This document shows positions 11,933-23,571 of a stretch of DNA of 64,000 nt, in pieces. Made by a program: the position numbers and the translations under genes. Each line of letters begins with the position of its first letter. Position 1 is the first letter of the stretch. The notes under the pieces were generated by a model that searched no databases, was not told the DNA's origin, and saw only the letters and a program-made list of their open reading frames with translations. The DNA is from Ustilaginoidea virens (taxonomy: Eukaryota; Ascomycota; Sordariomycetes; Hypocreales; Clavicipitaceae): NCBI RefSeq assembly GCF_000687475.1, contig NC_057321.1:1550001-1614000 (forward strand), written 5' to 3'.

Positions 11933-12259
11933 GACGACGACGACGACGTCATATGGGTCGAGGGCGAGACCGACCCCGTCAGCCGCAAGGGCCTCGGTGG
12001 CAAATCAATAAGGCGCGGGGGCGATGACCTGGACGACGGCGACGACGGCGACCTACCAATGGTGAATGGCGTGGGCGATTCCGAGGACGAGGACGAGGAT
12101 TCAGAGGTGGATGAGGTGCAAGACAGCGAGGCCGCGGGGGAGTCGTTGGACGAAGACGAGGTGGACCACGACGACGGCCAGGATTCCATGGCCGAAGATG
12201 ACGAGAGCGACGTCGAAGCTGCGGGTCCTCCGTCCAAGGTGCAAAAGGTGCAAAAGTAG
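10934..12259 (+). CDS. Utp12-domain (Dip2/Utp12) SSU-processome protein, Utp5/WDR43-like
   Basis: Single exon, 441 aa. A basic, disordered start (MPVPASTKRKAPGK) and an acidic linker lead to a Utp12 domain at about 155-290. Its helices carry SLATVLTQALKTDD, the LLAKLAARLHRRPGRA block and WVQWTIVSHGG, which resemble the C-terminal domain of Utp5/WDR43. Proteins with this domain sit in the t-UTP/UTP-A part of the small-subunit processome, in the nucleolus, and act in pre-rRNA transcription and U3-dependent processing. The C-terminal third is a very acidic tail with an Asp-Asn repeat at about 11880-11947. Yeast Utp5 and human WDR43 have a WD40 propeller before this domain; none is visible here or in the upstream frame. 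The start at 10934 is the first ATG close to the conserved-looking basic stretch; the open frame continues upstream without a better one. Confidence 0.78.
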
Positions 12260-13046
12260 TCTTTTTAGGGGCCGGTGACGACAAAGCAACCGGGAGCTGG
12301 AGCTGAAGCAGAAGAAGCAGAACAGAGGTCAACTGAAAATCCGACGTTTTGGACAGGTACACCCGAGGAAGAGCACATCTCAAGGAGCAGCTTGGTGGCT
12401 AGGGATGGATTGGTTTTGCATTTTGTCCGTCTTGCCAAATACACACAAAAACCCACTGACTGCTACTTCTACCCCGTGACACCGCCGCTTCCGCCCTGTC
12501 CCCCTTGCCCAAGGAATAACCAGACAGGTCCTCGTCCGTTGGCTTCCTTGAAGACGCGCACCTCGCCAACTGGACGCCAACTGAACGCTGTTCCATGACG
12601 CAACACTCCCCAGAACCAATCGAAACACCACGCGACGCCGACAAAATGCAAAGCCGTGCTGCCGGTCCAGCATGCCAGCCCGGGTGGGGAAGCTCCACGC
12701 TGCCGTCTGGCAGGAAATACAACGTGTCTTTGCCGTCTTGCTGCTCCCAGGCTGTGTGCGCTGCGCCCCCCGGTCAAGTGTATCTCGTTGCTTTCTATAT
12801 GCTTCTCTGTTCGAAAAGAAGAAGAGTGTGAAAAAAAAAAATGAAGATATAAAAAGGCATGGTGTGGCGCTTGTGTAAATCTAGCGCTTGTATATGTCAA
12901 CGCAACAAAGGCAGATCATCTGCAATTGCCTTCGAGACTTGAGACATGGAGGAGGAAGGGGGGAACATGTTGAAAATAAAGATAAATAAATAAGTAAGTA
13001 AAAAAGGTCGGTTCCTTGATTGGGGCCTGCAGCACAGCTGCATCCT
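12260..13046. other. Intergenic spacer between convergent genes
   Basis: The 3' flanks of the Utp12-domain and LisH-like genes. No repeat of note beyond an A-run at 12832-12841 and AT-rich sequence at 12975-13005. Nothing gene-like is seen. Confidence 0.65.
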
Positions 13047-14906
13047 CTAGATGGCCCAGCTGCCCCGGCGCTCTCGCACTCCCCAGGCCAGAGGATCGAG
13101 GTTGTCGAGATCGGGATGCTGCCTCGCCCACTCGGTAATGTAGCTCCTCAACGCCCTCCATCTGGGGCATCGCGCGCTCCCCGACGCCTGCCGCAGGTCC
13201 ATGTCGAACATGTGCCCCTTGGCCATTTGCTTCTCGTCATCCCGGCAGAGCTCCTCGACCGACACGCGGCTGATCTTGGAAAGCTCCTCGTCAAAGGAGC
13301 GAGCGGTGGCGGGGTACCCTAGCGACAGGTAATTGTACACCTGGGTGATGAAGTAGTCGTCAAACTCGGATGCAATCTTCTCGTCCCGCTCCACCTGCGC
13401 CTTTTCGCGGCGGAGCCGGCCGTCCAGGCCGTGCAGCATGTGCAGGCCCCTTGACGGGCCGTTTCTGGCTCGCTGGTGGTCGGCGGTCTTGGTCGGGCTC
13501 GCCGCGCTCAAGCTTTCCGACGAGTTGGAGGAGGTGAGCGTGGATTCCGGTTCCTCGCTCATGGAGCGCGAGTCGTGGCCGGCGGCGCCGCGGGGGCTCC
13601 CCGGCGGGTAAGGCGTGACGAGCATGTTGGCGCCGTGCAGATCGGCCGGCACGACGTAGTCATTGCTGGATTCGCTCCGGCAGCAGTATCCCCTCCACAG
13701 ACCGCCCTGGCCGGTGGTGTCGCGGTTGTGTTCCTCGTACACTTGGCGGTAGATGAATGGATGGTCCGTCTCCAGTTTCGTTTGCTTCGGCGAGGGGCAC
13801 CGCCGGAACTTCAGATCCTTGCCAAGCATCGGAGGCGACGCGGCTTGCCGCATCCGATGCAGCTGGAGATTGTCCGGCTGCAGTCCAAAAGCACCAAAGG
13901 GCCGGCCGAAACCTGCGCCGGGTCCTTCTCCAGCACCACGATCGGCCGCAACCGCAACCGCAGCCGCATCCCCGTATTGACGACTCCTGTCGTCTGCTGT
14001 GACGATGCCGGACTCGGGCCGTGCAAAGGGTGTCAGCGAGCTCCTCAGATCCTGTAGCTGGGCCACGGAATCTCTTCTCTCTCTCCTCTCCTCGGGGGCG
14101 ATCCTATTGGTCGTTGTCCACAACGGGTCGGGAGGCATGGGTAGGTCCATCTTGTCCAGATCGGAATCTGTCCGCACAAGGGCGACGTCCTCGTCTTCCA
14201 TACCCAGCTCCGAGCCTTGTTCCCCTTGGTCATGTGCCCTCTTCTCGGCATAGTTTTGCATATGCTTGTGCCACCAGTTCAACCCCAGGTTGGACGACTT
14301 CCTGCGCACTCTGGGCTGGACACCATCTTGTTGATGCTGGGGCGTATATTCCGCCGAGTTGTCGCTGTCCGAACCCTCTCGAAAGTAAAAGTGCGCGACG
14401 CCGCCCTCACGGGCCCGGCTGTTGGGAAAGGCGGCCAAGGCAACCTCTTCCATTTGCCTGGCTGCTTCCTTTGCGGCAATGTCGAGGAGGTACTGCTTGA
14501 CGCCTTCGTCCTCGGACTCCCTCCGGGTTGGGGGAGGGTGGCGGATGGGCTCGTCATCCCACGAGTCGCCGCCATTTTTCCTCCTGGCTTTCGTCTTGGC
14601 TACGTAGATGTGGTTGGTGTACGGGGTGATGTCGGTCTTGTCGGTTGGCCTGGTAGCTGGGGCGGGGTCTCCCACTCGCCTGGCCCTTCGCGATGTCTCA
14701 ATCAGTTGAGGTTTGAACCGGCGCCTCTCGGACACTTGTGGCATGGGCATCAGAGGCGAGGTGGATAGAGGGGAAGGCTCAGGCGTCGGTTCGGGGACCG
14801 GACCGCCTGGGTGACTGCCATGCAAGCTACGGTTCCGGTTCGACTGGAAGGTAGTCTCGATGGGCACGGGGGCAAAGCGTCGTTTGGGCGGATGGGAGCT
14901 CTCCAT
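13047..14906 (-). CDS. Uncharacterised protein with C-terminal LisH-like motif
   Basis: Single exon, 619 aa, not recognised as a named family. The start at 14906 is the first ATG, giving MESSHPPKRRFAPVPIETT; the open frame reaches further upstream only through non-ATG codons. The first 500 residues are polar and probably disordered, with short islands such as SDSDNSAEYTPQ and NLGLNWWHKHMQNYAEK. The best-structured part is the C terminus. At about 515-545 the pattern DYFITQVYNYLSLGYPATAR, followed by SFDEELSKIS, fits a LisH dimerisation motif (hydrophobic-x-x-YL---GY--TA--F--E). A Trp-rich tail (RWRALRSYITEWARQHPDLDNLDPLAWG) follows. LisH proteins act in dimeric scaffolds such as ubiquitin ligases and dynein regulators, but no role can be assigned here. 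Confidence 0.75.
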   Translation of the reverse strand: MESSHPPKRRFAPVPIETTFQSNRNRSLHGSHPGGPVPEPTPEPSPLSTSPLMPMPQVSERRRFKPQLIETSRRARRVGDPAPATRPTDKTDITPYTNHIYVAKTKARRKNGGDSWDDEPIRHPPPTRRESEDEGVKQYLLDIAAKEAARQMEEVALAAFPNSRAREGGVAHFYFREGSDSDNSAEYTPQHQQDGVQPRVRRKSSNLGLNWWHKHMQNYAEKRAHDQGEQGSELGMEDEDVALVRTDSDLDKMDLPMPPDPLWTTTNRIAPEERRERRDSVAQLQDLRSSLTPFARPESGIVTADDRSRQYGDAAAVAVAADRGAGEGPGAGFGRPFGAFGLQPDNLQLHRMRQAASPPMLGKDLKFRRCPSPKQTKLETDHPFIYRQVYEEHNRDTTGQGGLWRGYCCRSESSNDYVVPADLHGANMLVTPYPPGSPRGAAGHDSRSMSEEPESTLTSSNSSESLSAASPTKTADHQRARNGPSRGLHMLHGLDGRLRREKAQVERDEKIASEFDDYFITQVYNYLSLGYPATARSFDEELSKISRVSVEELCRDDEKQMAKGHMFDMDLRQASGSARCPRWRALRSYITEWARQHPDLDNLDPLAWGVRERRGSWAI

Positions 14907-16037
14907 CGCTCGAGGGCTTTGAGACGGGTTAGAACCTGGAACTCTGTGGGTGGGGGCGCGGCCAAAGTTTGAGCCTGTTTCGCGAGCTGGTGCCCCCTTG
15001 TGGGCTTCCGGGATAGCCAACGATGATGGGTGGACAAGACACAGAGATGGATGGCTGGCAATCGAACAAGGTTACGCCTCGAGGCGCGGCGCGGCGGCAA
15101 AGGTCGGCAGTGACCCTGCAGCTTGGCTCCGTCACCTCACCCACCGCATGCAACGAAGAGCGGTGGGGGGATTTCGGAGGATTTAAGAGGCTTCGGCTTT
15201 GGGAGGCTTCCCGCCCGAAATCCTCGTCAAGTTCCAAGGCGACAAAAGAATGGCGATGCGCAGCAACTCTTTGCTCGGGTGGACGACAACAGAAGCGGCC
15301 TCGAGAAAGGGGGATGAGGGAGGGGGCGGGAAGGAGGTTGAAGCTGAGATGAGAGCGGCCAGGGTTTCCCAGTGCCTCCTCACTAGTGCACAACCCTGAA
15401 GTTTGTATCATGGCCACCTCACGATGGGGTGGAGAGCATTGACACGATGAGCACAACTCGGCACAGCATAAGCACAAGGCACAGCACAGGCACAGCACAG
15501 GCACAAAGCACGGCACAAGCACTGTTGAGCCCCGGTTTGACTAGGCTGGTCTGTTCCGTCAATTGGTCTGTTGCATATGTGTGGGGCGGGACTGAGGCGT
15601 GCATTATGTATTCTGCGAAGTACATGCGGACCATGGAGTGGCTATCGTGAATGAATCCATGATGGAGGCAGCTGGAATGGACGGCGTCAGCTGGTGGGGG
15701 TCAACAAACTGGCAAACTTGGCAGGTGGTGGCTATCAGCCGAGCACTCCGGAATCCGCACCCAACGTGCTCCTTGCTTGAAGCAGGTGCGCTCCTACTTC
15801 AGAGAGTTCGAGCCAACCTGGACATCCGAGTCGCCGCAACTCGGCAGTTCTGCCCTCCGGCGCCCCTTCCTTTTCCCTTCTCCCCCCCCCCCACCCCTTC
15901 CCCCTTGCCCCTTCCTTCTTCCTCTGAAGCAAGAGAGTGCCCTCGACGCACACTGTGTTTACACACTGTCCGAGGCTGCAATCTCGCCCCTCCTCATCCT
16001 CAACACCTCTGGTAGAGACACAAGTCTGTTCAGCGTT

Positions 16038-16039
<2 letters not shown>

Positions 16040-16089
<50 letters not shown>
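16040..16089. repeat. 50-A homopolymer
   Basis: An uninterrupted run of A. No coding or transposon context was recognised beside it. Confidence 0.9.
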
Positions 16090-16092
<3 letters not shown>

Positions 16093-18816
16093 CATGGTAC
16101 TTGTGGTTGGAGAAATCAGACCCATCAAACCTAAACCCCAGGAGCACACGTCCAGCCACGGCCCGTCCGTCACTGACCTTCCTTCAATAGGATGCAAATC
16201 CGGGTCAGACCAAGGTAGTGTGGGGGGCCCCGATCAGTTTGGTGCGTGCCTTGGCGGCAGTTCTGGTCTTTGGATGCGTAATCGGTCCTGGAGCTGCCAA
16301 AAACAAGGTTCCGAAAAAAAAACAAAGGGGCCGCCACCCAGATACAAAAATGGACAATGGCAATCGACAGTAGGTACGGAATGTTGCTGGCTGACGAGAA
16401 CGATGCGCTAAACTCCAAAGGGTAGTGTTATTCTGGATCGACGATCGGAGCCTGTTTCTCCTTCTAAAAAAAAAAAAAAAAGAAGAAGAAGAAACGGGAA
16501 AATAAAAAACTCAGGCCAGGGACGAAAGTTAAACGTCGGATGCCGTCGACGACTATCCCTTGGTTGCATTGGATGACGCGGACGCAACCAAGGCTTTAAC
16601 GGGGCTTGCGGTTCGTTCAGCACGCATTGCAACCCCAATGCTTGGGTTTCCGCCCATTTCGTCCTCGATCCCACCAGTTTTTGCCTGATGCATTAATACC
16701 GACCATCCTGTGCCATTCCCACGAGATCCATCGGTTATCTATGACGGATTCCCTATCGGCTTAGAAATGGCTCCGATGGGGAAGCCTTGGGTGCTTGGCT
16801 CGTACGTATCCACGCTTCAAGGAAGCAAACAGTGCTCTGTAGTGTCCTCGGGGTTGCGCAATCAATCATCAAGGCACAGGCGCTCAAGATTGCCATGCCA
16901 TTATGCAGCATGGTAAAGTGTTGAGTTGAGTCTCGTCGGCCATGGACCATGGTCGCAGGTAAACTCGGCTTACCGATTCTGAAGTCGTACCTGCCCTCAC
17001 CCCACATTGAAATGACGGTGTGGTTTCTGAACCTTTGGCCCGCCTGGGCGGCGGAGATTGCGAAGAGGAGTGGCTTCGGCCGAACAATGCTGGGCGCCGT
17101 GAAGATGAAAATGAGCGGCATGTGAGTCGTCGTCCACCATACGAGTGGCAACTCGCGACCAACACAAGACATGTCCAAAAGGATGGATGCTATTCGGTAC
17201 AGAGTGCTGGATGTATTGTCTGTGACACGATGCATTGTATCCCGTCGCGGGTGTCTCACAACAGATTGCATGGCCATCAAACCTGACAGGCGCGGCAGGT
17301 AATGTGATTGAACTAGACGCCCAGACTGCAGCATTCCAACCGCCACCTCGATGCGGGTTTCCGAAGACGCATCGCATCAACTTGTCCCGGGGAAGGGCTC
17401 CCTCTTCCGACATGGTCGTGCCTGGGGTCGCCGGATTAGGTTCCAATGCGTTCGTTTTCCATCTGATGGTTGTTTTTCCCCGCGTTGAACGACTTTTGAC
17501 ACCCCCGGCGGCTTGCTTTGCTTGGTGCTTGTTACTGTACCAAGACGGTGTGTGGTTGATGACCTCAAGGCTGTACTCTGTACGTACCTGTTGGCACGGA
17601 GTAGGGCGGACTCTCTCTCTCTCCCTCTCTCTTTAAAAAAAAGAAAAAGAAAAAGAAAAAGAAAAAGAAACAAGAGAAAAAAAAGAGGCAACGCTGCAGA
17701 CCGGGGGTAGTCGGAATAGCCGGAAATAGACGAGTCTGAGAAATTGATGCTTCGCGTTCCTTGGTGCTTCTTGTCCAAGAGTTCGATTCGATTTTCCCTT
17801 TGTTCATGCAACACCGGCACCAAAGGCAAAGGACGAGGTACAGTACGGAGTAGGCAAGGGAAGAAAGACAACGCCGATGCTGTCCATGATTCAGCAGGTA
17901 GATTAGGTTAGGTACCTAAGGTACCTAATGTTGCAATATAATATGCGGAGCACTCGGTATGTACATGCGTCGCTTACCACAATCGTGGACGACCACGTCA
18001 AGGAGGCAAGGAGGCAACATTGAAGGCACGACAGACAGCAAGAGGAAACCGCTGTCCTCTCGCCCTCCGATCCCTCCGGACGTGCCGAAGGGGCCTAGCC
18101 TCGGAATATAGCCGCCCCCGGCAAGGGCCTCTTCGGGTCTTCCAAGTCCATGCCAAAAAAAAAAATTGGTCTGAAATTGTGCTCCCCGTGCGGAAAGCAT
18201 GGTGAGGCTAGCAAGGGAAAGGCGGCCCAATCGGATTGTCGGGCTGGCCTTATCCAAGCGGTAGGTATCGCAAAAAGTGACCCATGCCAGAGAAGCTTGA
18301 AACGATTCGCAGCCGCGACTAGACGAGCCTAAAAGCAATCTACTTTTACGGCGTGGCAGGAATTGAACGATTTGTACCAGGGAGAACGGGCCCGCGGCGG
18401 AGGAAGAAGCTTGGCAAGGGGGGCCCCCATGTTGTTATGCTGCTATATTTAAGTTGGGTTTTGCGATTTACAGTTTGCGCGGACCGGGCCTCGGACACGA
18501 TGCTCTTTGCGGCGGCGCACCAACAACAGCGCCATCAGCATCAGCGCCATCAGCTTCGCTCGACATCTGGTCGCGGTCTGATCGCGGTCTGGTGAATCTG
18601 GCTGGTTCAATGTTTCTGGCCGCTCCTGCCGCTCCTGCCGCCCAGAGAAGCGAAGCAACAAGCGATTTTGGCAGCGACGACCGCTCGCTGGCTGACAAGA
18701 GGGACTGCCAGCTGAACCAGACTGTCCAAGTCCAGTCTTGTATTGTCTTGTCCTGTTCTGCTACAATCAGGTTCCCTGGTCATCGTGCGGGCTGGGGGCT
18801 ACTTGCCACTTGCTAC

Positions 18817-18861
18817 TTGCTACTTGAGGTCAGGTACTTGCTACTTGAGGTCAGGTACTTG
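18817..18861. repeat. Two-copy 20-bp tandem duplication
   Basis: The unit CTACTTGAGGTCAGGTACTTG-like occurs twice in direct succession, preceded by shorter CTACTTG units. Confidence 0.75.
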
Positions 18862-19082
18862 CTTCTTGCTGTCGACTGACACGGGCTGCTGGCCCCTCGT
18901 CCGTCCGCGATTGAGTCAGCCTCCTCCCGCAAGATGGAACCTTGTATTGCCATGCGCCCTCCCCCGAACCTTCCAAGGCTGCCACCCCCCGGATATGCTT
19001 TGCTTTTCTTTTCTTTTTTCGGTGCCTGGCCCTCTTCGCATTTTCCCTGCCTCCTAATCTTAATTCTCGTTCTTGCCTTTTG

Positions 19083-19095
19083 CATATATAATCGC
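19083..19095 (+). promoter_or_regulatory. TATA-like element
   Basis: GCATATATAATCG about 540 bp upstream of the ATG at 19633. A pyrimidine-rich leader follows and a possible 5'-UTR donor GGTGAGTGC lies at 19621-19629. The promoter role is inference. Confidence 0.35.
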
Positions 19096-19632
19096 TTTCG
19101 CTCACAACCCGCCCCGGGTGCCCTGGGTGGTTTTCCCACCTTGTTGGTTGTTGGTTGTTGGTTTGGACTCTGTGTTCCTATTGCTTCACCTACTGCTTCA
19201 TCTTTGGCTGCTCTTTTCCCTCTCCTCGACGCCCGTTGCCTGAACCAAGTCTCGATTTAATTACCTGGTCAGCGAATTGTCCTGGCCACCTCGACGCTAC
19301 AGACCACTAGTCGCAACATTTCCTCCCCGATCCTTGCCTTGCCGTAATCGCACCGGCATTTGATGCGTTCCCGCTCTCCTCCAGCAAAAACAAAACTCTT
19401 GCACCAGATTCGCCAAGAAACGCCATCCCATTTTTTACTAGCCAGACGACTACGCACTACACTACACACGCCACACACCTCGAACGACGAGCCGACTTGT
19501 CGCATTCTTCTGGGCCGTCCTTCTTTGCCTTGGTTGGCATTTGCCGCAGCCCTGGCAGCGGCAGCGGCACCGGCAGCGGCACCGGCGCTGGAACCGGCGA
19601 CTTCCAGGTAGTTTCCAGGTGGTGAGTGCATC

Positions 19633-22600
19633 ATGACAGCGGCCAGCAGCGGCAACGGCAACGGCAATGCGACTTCGACCTTCCAAATGTCAACGTCGCC
19701 TCCAGCGACCAGCAGCCCCTGTTCGCCACCTGCACACCCCGTCGCAAATCCTCCCGCCACACCTCGCTGCCTCTCTCTCGACGCCGCCTCGCATCCAAAG
19801 AGTCGCGGTGGCGGCACGACCCCGTCGTCGCTAGCCGGCGCTGGCACTCATGTTGCTGCTATTGACGCACAAGCTGGCGTGCCTGGCCCTCGCCCTGGCA
19901 AGGACGCCACGCTGGGCCACAGGCAAGACCCGTTTGCCGCCATTTCTCCCGCCAAAACCCCAGACCTGCCTCCTGTGCCCGACGGGGCCAACGCGAACAG
20001 CACGGCATGTCCAATTCCACAACCCGAACAAGAGGCTAGCCCCAGCCCGCGCCCACACCTGCGCCTGCGCCCACGCGCCAGACATTGTACCCAGGACCAG
20101 GCCCCGGCTAGTCCATTGCCTATTAGGAGGCCACCCCCCGAATTTTTTCATCCCCTTGTCGAGGCACGCCCGCTCCGCACCGCCAGCGTGCGGCCTGATA
20201 CAAAGATTGTCCACCCGAAACCCATCGCCCATCCGCCCGCCCTGAACCACAACCTTCCCGACAGCTTGATTCGATCCGGCTCCGCGGCTGGAAACATTGC
20301 TCAGCTCGAAGCCACGGCCGAGCGGCTGTCCATGACGAGTTCCATTGACGATGCTATTCGTGAGTTGCACCTGGAACTGAAGCGAAGCGACAGCAGACGA
20401 TCAGCGAGATTGGCTCTATCCCGCATGGCCTCGGTTGACGAGCTCGTCGCATCTCCGCCCGCTCCCATCGGACCACACTTCTCGACCGCAGCCTCCCTCG
20501 TCCCCGCAAACAGCGCTGCTCGTCACCGCGGTTACTCGCCCGCCGCCTGCTTTGCCATGTCGCCAAGCGTGTCGCTGACCGGTCCCCTTCGCTGCGGCTC
20601 CATACACTCCGCAGGTAGACCAGATGCCACCTTTGACTCGATGCTAGCACGGAATCCTTCTGGAAAGTCTTCCATCAGGAGTTTCCGATCAAGCAAACCC
20701 TCCCTGGCCGAAATCTCCGAGTCGGAACCTGTTTCGCTCGACAAGAAGGCCTTTGACGAAGCCGATGCCGCGCCGCCTCTCGAAGATCTGGCGGACGAAG
20801 GCATGCAGCAGCAGCTTTCGGACACCGCTGCCGATTTTGTGCCAAGCACCGATGCATTCCACCAGATGCTCCAGGACGGCCTGGGATCATCGGCTGGACC
20901 CCAACAGGGTTCCAAGGCTACCACCGCCGCCGCCAACACCACTGCTACGCGGCGGCGGCAGCAGCAGCAGCGCCGCCCTGAGAGCGTTCACTCCAGCAAT
21001 ACATCAGAGCAAGCTCGCGACGCCTTTGTCGACTTTGACGGAGTCCATTGGGAGCCACAAGATGAAGCCGACTCGTACGTGCCGCAAGCCTTGGAGTCAG
21101 ATGTATTGGCACAGCGACCAATGCTGGTCTCCACGGCTCAGCCGACTCAACGGACTTCTTACATTGACCCATCGACGGGCCAAAATATGCTGTATTATCC
21201 TGCACGCGTTCCCGCCATGCTGAACCTACCTCCCAAATTATCCACGAAGCCAAAGGCTGCCTCCCGAAACGACAGAAGATCCCAAATCCTGAGCACCATG
21301 ATGGATATGACGGCGGCGCCATGCATGCAAGATTCCACCCAACGCAAGCGTCAATCCGTCTTGGCCGATTTTGGGGCGACCTTCCCCGCCGACCCCCCGG
21401 TCCGCGACTCCTGGCTGCCAGACCCCATTGCCAGCCACCGAGACTCCTTTGCAGCTCTGTCCTCGTTTGGTGCTCTGGACGAAGCTGCACAGCAACCGGT
21501 CGGAGTAGCCAACCACGTCACAACGAGGCAAGACGCCGCCCCACGCCGCCCTGAGCGGCTCTCCAAGCTTCCCAAGGATAATCGAAAGTCGGTGGCTTCC
21601 ATGCTCGGCAACCTACCGGCGCAACTTCGGGCTAGCGCCTTTTTCGATCTTCCATCCATAAGCCCAGAGGTTGAGATCAAGGATGGATCTGCCATGGCTA
21701 CGCTCGATAGCATTCTCGATGCCTCGGCCAGTGCACCTGTAAGCGCATTCACCGACCACCTCTATGTCGGCAAACTTGGGCCCGAGGTGTATGGGAAGCA
21801 AAACCAGAAGGGAGGCGGGAAATCCGCCGCGACCGGACAGCCTCGTGCACAACCCAAGAAGATGTCGTCGATGGTGCGGCTGGGTCGTAAACGCGGCAGC
21901 AGCAGCAGCAGCAGCAGCAGCAACGGTGATGACAAGCCAGCGCGACCGCACAGCAGCATAGCCTTGACCTCGACTGCGCTTTACGGCGTTGCCCACCGTG
22001 GTGACGGCCAACTTACCCCGGACAGCGCTGACAGCGCGGAGCGGGTTATTCGGCTCGGTGCCGGACGAGAAGGCGTGCCGGGGCGGCTAGATCAAGGGGC
22101 GGAGCTAGAAGAGCAGCAAGAAGAAGAAGACGACCAACCCTTCGAGGCCCGTTACCAAGGGCCCCCCACCACCCTACTGGCCGAGCTGATGATGCGGAAA
22201 CAGGAGCAGAGGCAACGCGTCAGGAACTTGGGCAAGGGCCTTCCCAACGGCAACTATGCCACGCTCCTGGACTTGGACACAGTCGCCGAGGTGCAGATGA
22301 GGAACCGCAAGAACAAGCGAGTCAACCTGGCTTGGGAGCACGTGGACGCGCTTGATGACCAGAACGGATCCGACGACGAAGACGTGCCCCTGGCCATCGT
22401 TGCCGCTATGCAGCGCGGAGCCAAGAATCTGGCCGACCTCGACAGACCCGTCGGTCTGATGGAAAGGCGGGAGAGGGAGGACAACGAGCCTCTGAGTCAC
22501 CGTCGCGCGCGGTTGCAGGGAATGGAGCCTCCGACCCCTGCTGCCGCCCTGCCCGCCAGGCAGAGCATGATGTCTTTCCCGGCCGCACATGCCCTGGAGC

Positions 22601-22999
22601 TTCTCTCGCCCAACGCTGCTGCTGGGGTCGGGGTAAGCGTCGGCCCAGAAGAGCCTGAAGGCGGCGCCATGGAAGAGGTTGAAGGCGAGACTCTGGGCGA
22701 GAGGCGTCGCAGATTAGCAACAAAGGATGGGGCGGAGGTGCTGCCCACGGCTCGTAGAGTCAGCCTCAGCTTTTCGGCCGAGCTTCTGAACCAGTTTGGC
22801 GACCCCGAAGACGGCAGGGACGGATCAAGCACAAGCAACAACAACAAGGAGGCGGGGGCGGCGAAGAAGCAGAGCGCAGCAGCGGCGGCGGTCCCAGCAG
22901 CCTCCAAAACACCCTGCGAGGAAGAAACCCTCGGGCAGCGTCGGCGACGACTCCAAGCGGAGCGTCAAGGCAGAGAGCGGGAAATGAGCCACGGCAACC

Positions 23000-23031
<32 letters not shown>

Positions 23032-23571
23032 GCGGTGGCGGGGACTTGGTCGGACCCGCCAGGGGCGAGACGGCTGAGTCTCGCCAACGTCCTGTCTGCC
23101 CACCCCACGAGGGAAGGAAACACGCGGGCGCGGGAAGAACAGGTGCGGAGCGAGCTGGAGATGCGCGCTGCGCAAGAACGCGAGTCCAAGATGTCGGCGA
23201 TGCGGATTCAGATGCCGACGTGTCTGCCGCAGAGCAACCGCGACAGGTCGGGGGGGTTCCTGGGCGGCGCATTCAACGACGGCACGGGCGGCCAGGGCCC
23301 CAGGGCGGCGATGAACATGAGCAGCTCGGCCCTCTCGCCGGGCAACCGAGCGAGCGTCATGACGGGCTACGGGGTGCCCAACCTGGGAGTGGTGACGAGC
23401 CAGTCGGCCTTTGGGGCAGGGCTGAACGGGTTTGGCGGGCCGGGCGGTGCCGGCAAGAGCTCCATCAGCATGTACAATGACGCGGCGAGCCAGATGTACG
23501 GCGGCATGAAGCCGGCGCAAGCAAAGCCCATGGACCGAGTAGAACAATGGCGCTACAGCGTGCGTCCCTAG
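19633..23571 (+). CDS. Large uncharacterised, mostly disordered protein with repeated (E)xLxxRRxRL motif
   Basis: Single exon, 1,312 aa; I do not recognise the family. It is rich in Ser, Pro, Ala and Gln with short conserved-looking islands: SSIDDAIRELHLELKR (about 233-248), ISPEVEIKDGSAMATLDSIL, HLYVGKLGPEVYGKQ (about 715) and LLAELMMRKQEQRQR (about 845). Three copies of a basic motif stand out: EPLSHRRARL (about 950), ETLGERRRRL (about 1018) and ETLGQRRRRL (about 1097). The C-terminal 150 residues are Gly/Ser-rich and end in MDRVEQWRYSVRP. Poly-Ser and Gln/Arg runs occur at 21897-21920 and 20950-20970. No membrane segment or enzyme motif is visible. The layout is that of a scaffold or signalling adaptor, which is inference only. 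The ATG at 19633 opens the frame; MTSSIDDAI, about 230 residues in, could be an alternative start. Confidence 0.75.

Larger units (their letters stand above)
14907..19632. other. Long intergenic region (4.7 kb) between divergent genes
   Basis: No convincing gene. The longest frames (up to 197 codons) show no domain and no codon periodicity I trust. Contents are a CACAGGCA array near 15460-15525, a 50-A run, CT and AAAAAG tracts at 17605-17690, paired AGGTACCT palindromes near 17905-17930, a TACGGAGTA motif at 17844-17852 and a 20-bp duplication near 18817-18861. The last 600 bp are pyrimidine-rich and probably the promoter and leader of the next gene. Confidence 0.6.

Noticed and set aside
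16753..17346. 197-codon minus-strand open frame
   Set aside because: No recognisable motif, no supporting splice structure, and competing frames on the other strand. A small unknown gene cannot be excluded, but I cannot support one.
18335..18372. TTCAATTCC on the minus strand resembling a tRNA T loop
   Set aside because: Flanking bases do not form a T stem, and no A box lies upstream.
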